A stretch of DNA of 7,421 bases from an uncultured Clostridia bacterium. GTDB taxonomy: Bacteria > Bacillota > Clostridia > Christensenellales > UBA1242. Shown in pieces: positions 5,695 to 7,421 of this stretch; positions within the stretch are counted from its first letter, which is position 1, and each line of letters begins with the position of its first letter. The stretch covers positions 1-7,421 of the forward strand of contig CANRMV010000053.1 of assembly GCA_947631875.1 (NCBI GenBank), written 5' to 3'. The notes below the pieces were generated by a model. That model was given only the letters and a program-made list of their open reading frames with translations, did not search any database and was not told the origin of the DNA. Position numbers and translations under genes: made by a program.

Positions 5695-6453
5695 ATGTGG
5701 GAACTTTCAATCTCGGTCAGCGGAAAAAATCTTGACATAGCAAAATTTGTTTATCAAACGCTCAAAACTCACGCGGAAGAGTTTGATGCAGTTGTCACTT
5801 GTTATGAAGAATGTGACAATTTTTATGTGGTTTTTGGCTGCCCCCAAGCACAGCAAAATCGTGCAAGTATGATGCTTGAAAGATGTGTGATAAAAGTTAT
5901 TTGCAATTTTTACAAAGAAAAGTTTTTAACAGAAAATTTACATCTTCCACTGCATGAAACCATAAGTTTGACAGCCTTTAAAAAAGCCCTCATAAATTTT
6001 GATAAAGAAACAGATTTTTATATGATAAGCAAAAATTTGGATTTGGACAAGAACTTGCATCTTGACAGTTTTTATTATTTCAAATTGAAGGCCTTGCGTG
6101 ACAAATGGAGCGAACTTGTTTCTCTTGCAAACGAAAACAGCGACTATTTAGTTTCCTCCGATGCTTTTTTCGACCTTCTAAAATTTTTGATTGACAATTT
6201 GGAAGTTTGTGAGGATGAAATAAATGTTTTTGAGGAGGACAACGGTTATCACATCAGCCCAAACAACCAAGACATTCCAAATGAAACACTTTCGCAAGAA
6301 GGATTGATTTCCTCGCTGATTGAACTTTCCCCCAAAAAAATAAACCTGTTTTGCCGAAATGACAACGACAACACCGCAGGTTTTTTATCCAAAATTTTTG
6401 AAGAAAGAATAAACATAAGTTACAACAAAACCATTGAAAAATTACATCTATAA
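5695..6453 (+). CDS. ytxC: YtxC-like putative sporulation protein
   Basis: This encodes 252 residues with a strong start signal (AAGGAG at 5684-5689, five bases ahead of the ATG). I assign it to the YtxC family by recalled pattern. LDSFYYFKLKALRDKWSELV (123-142) and FFDLLKFLIDNLEV..EDEINVFEEDNGYHI (158-187) match the conserved helical core. GLISSLIELSPKKINLF (203-219) matches the family block [LI]-[LI]-S-x-L-[IL]-x-[LI]-[AS]-P-K/R-K-I. After it, KIFEERINI (233-241) aligns with the usual C-terminal segment, but the Cys cluster I expect at the end is absent. There is no signal peptide or clear membrane helix, and the biochemical role of YtxC is unknown. Context supports the call: in B. subtilis ytxC sits next to thrS. 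Here it is 1.4 kb away on the opposite strand. Confidence 0.68.
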   Translation: MWELSISVSGKNLDIAKFVYQTLKTHAEEFDAVVTCYEECDNFYVVFGCPQAQQNRASMMLERCVIKVICNFYKEKFLTENLHLPLHETISLTAFKKALINFDKETDFYMISKNLDLDKNLHLDSFYYFKLKALRDKWSELVSLANENSDYLVSSDAFFDLLKFLIDNLEVCEDEINVFEEDNGYHISPNNQDIPNETLSQEGLISSLIELSPKKINLFCRNDNDNTAGFLSKIFEERINISYNKTIEKLHL

Positions 6454-6472
6454 TCGCACTTTTTGCAAATTT

Positions 6473-7222
6473 TTAGGCTTTATCAGCCGGATATTCCACA
6501 CTTTTCAAATAAAGCCCACAAGCAGGCATTGTTTTCCCTGCCAAACTGCGATTTCCATTAACAAGCGCCAAAGTGATGTCCTCAAATGAAAGTTTGCCTC
6601 GTCCACAGTCCAAAAGCGTGCCAACAATAATCCTCACCATATTATACAAAAATCCGTTTCCTGTTACATAAAATGTGAAAATTTTATTGCGTTTGAAAAT
6701 GGAAATGTCATAAATTTCTCTTTCAAAATCAGTCACTGTTGTGTCGGCACAGCAAAAGCCTTTAAAGTTGTGTTTCCCAATCAAAATTTTGCTTGCCTCT
6801 CTCATTTTTTCAAGGTCAACATCAAAAGGATAATAAGCCACAAAGTCACTTTTAAGCGCTGGCCTATCACCTGTCACCTGCACAACATATTTGTATGTTT
6901 TCTTTTTGGCTGAAAATCTTGCATGAAAATTTTCATTTTCTTCCGTCACTTTCAAAATTCTCACATCAGATGGAAGCAAATTGTTCAAAGCGCCTTTTAT
7001 GTTTTTAAGCGGAATTATGCTTTCAGTTTTGCACGATGCCACCTGCCCAAGCGCATGCACACCCCTATCCGTTCTCCCACTGCCTTCCACACAAACCGCT
7101 TCATTCAGCAAAGACGAAAGCGCCTTTTCAAGTTCACCCTGAACAGTCCTTTTGCCCTCTTGCTTTTGCCAGCCATAAAAGTGGCAGCCGTTATATTCAA
7201 TCACCAATTTTAAATTTCTCAT
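6473..7222 (-). CDS. truA: tRNA pseudouridine(38-40) synthase TruA
   Basis: TruA converts uridines 38-40 in the anticodon stem-loop of many tRNAs to pseudouridine. The product has 249 residues, normal for the family. The start LVIEYNGCHFYGWQKQ (6-21) is typical. GSGRTDRGVHALGQVA (47-62) carries the catalytic Asp52, and KKKTYKYVV near residue 110 has the conserved active-site Tyr. NGFLYNMVRIIVGTLLDCG near 193-211 is the expected C-terminal block. The stop lies 19 bases from the stop of the convergent ytxC-like gene, with no clear terminator between them. The ATG at 7222 has no Shine-Dalgarno but stands six bases past a -10 box, so leaderless translation is predicted. Confidence 0.97.
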   Translation of the reverse strand: MRNLKLVIEYNGCHFYGWQKQEGKRTVQGELEKALSSLLNEAVCVEGSGRTDRGVHALGQVASCKTESIIPLKNIKGALNNLLPSDVRILKVTEENENFHARFSAKKKTYKYVVQVTGDRPALKSDFVAYYPFDVDLEKMREASKILIGKHNFKGFCCADTTVTDFEREIYDISIFKRNKIFTFYVTGNGFLYNMVRIIVGTLLDCGRGKLSFEDITLALVNGNRSLAGKTMPACGLYLKSVEYPADKA

Positions 7223-7228
7223 ATCTAT

Positions 7229-7257
7229 ATTTTAAGAATTATAGCAACAATAATCAA
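7229..7257 (-). promoter_or_regulatory. Promoter of truA, predicted leaderless
   Basis: On the minus strand TTGATT (7252-7257), a 17-bp spacer and TAAAAT (7229-7234) end exactly six bases (ATAGAT) before the ATG. An alternative extended -10 (TGCTATAAT, -10 at 7238-7243) would give a leader of about nine bases, still without a Shine-Dalgarno. The geometry is the same as at the GLUG-protein gene. Confidence 0.55.
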
Positions 7258-7274
7258 GCAAAATTCAAAATTGT

Positions 7275-7304
7275 TTGACTTAGTTTTGCAAAAAGTTTTA
7301 AACT
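7275..7304 (+). promoter_or_regulatory. Candidate promoter of the PFOR gene
   Basis: TTGACT (7275-7280) is a good -35 box. The -10 is weak: TTAAAC at 17 bp or TAAACT (7299-7304) at 18 bp. An inverted repeat TTAGTTT (7280-7286) and AAACTAA (7300-7306) spans the spacer and -10 and could be an operator. Confidence 0.4.
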
Positions 7305-7322
7305 AAATCAAAAGGAGCAGTT

Positions 7323-7421
7323 ATGAAAAAAGTTGTTGATGGAAACACTGCCGCCGCTATGGTGGCTTACAAACTTTCGGAGGTTATTCCAATTTATCCA
7401 ATCACGCCGTCATCACCTATG
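7323..7421 (+). CDS. nifJ: Pyruvate:ferredoxin oxidoreductase, N-terminus only
   Basis: Thirty-three codons lie inside the window and the rest is cut by the right edge. GNTAAAMVAYKLSEV (7-21) and YPITPSSPM (25-33) match the N-terminal domain of pyruvate:ferredoxin (flavodoxin) oxidoreductase, which oxidises pyruvate to acetyl-CoA and CO2 and passes electrons to ferredoxin in anaerobes. Thr28 in YPIT corresponds to the conserved substrate-contacting Thr of this family. Related 2-oxoacid oxidoreductases share the YPITPSSPM block, but the MKKVVDGNTAAA start favours the full-length single-chain PFOR. The ribosome binding site AAAGGAG (7311-7317) lies five bases ahead of the ATG. Confidence 0.88.
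   Translation, partial: MKKVVDGNTAAAMVAYKLSEVIPIYPITPSSPM

Noticed and set aside
6454..6472. Bidirectional terminator between the ytxC-like gene and truA
   Set aside because: The 19-base gap has no stem followed by a T-run; the nearby GGCT/AGCC is only four base pairs.

Overview
The window is AT-rich DNA that looks like a low-GC, anaerobic, Clostridia-type member of the Bacillota. Four things point there: a canonical tRNA-Thr T-box leader ahead of thrS, a YtxC-like (putative sporulation) gene near thrS as in Bacillus, strong AGGAG ribosome binding sites, and the start of a pyruvate:ferredoxin oxidoreductase gene. I cannot name a genus from sequence alone, and a YtxC-like protein does not prove that the organism forms spores.

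Layout. From 1 to 1475 (minus strand, cut by the left edge) lies a secreted protein with GLUG-type repeats. From 1476 to 1777 there is no gene; this stretch holds the promoter of the GLUG gene, one copy of a dispersed repeat, a palindromic hairpin element and the terminator of yajC. From 2466 down to 1778 (minus) runs a short operon: a promoter, a previously uncalled 24-residue membrane microprotein, a hairpin, and yajC with an unusually long charged tail. From 4653 down to 2481 (minus) lies thrS with its promoter and T-box leader. The coding sequence starts at 4214 and lacks the N-terminal TGS domain. Between the T-box terminator and thrS (4215-4419) sits a second copy of the same repeat and hairpin. 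From 5552 to 4659 (minus) is a putative lipoprotein with an InlB-B-like repeat. Divergent from it, at 5695-6453 (plus), is the ytxC-like gene. Convergent with that is truA (7222-6473, minus), and divergent from truA is the start of the PFOR gene (7323 to the right edge, plus).

How it works together. Housekeeping translation and secretion genes (thrS, truA, yajC) are interleaved with cell-surface proteins. thrS expression should rise when uncharged tRNA-Thr accumulates: the specifier codon is ACC, and the antiterminator and terminator are mutually exclusive. Two genes without a Shine-Dalgarno sequence (the GLUG protein and truA) each have a 17-bp-spaced promoter whose -10 box ends six bases before the ATG, which predicts leaderless mRNAs. 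The two composite repeats are the main non-coding elements. The most interesting undescribed item is the 24-residue hydrophobic microprotein in front of yajC.
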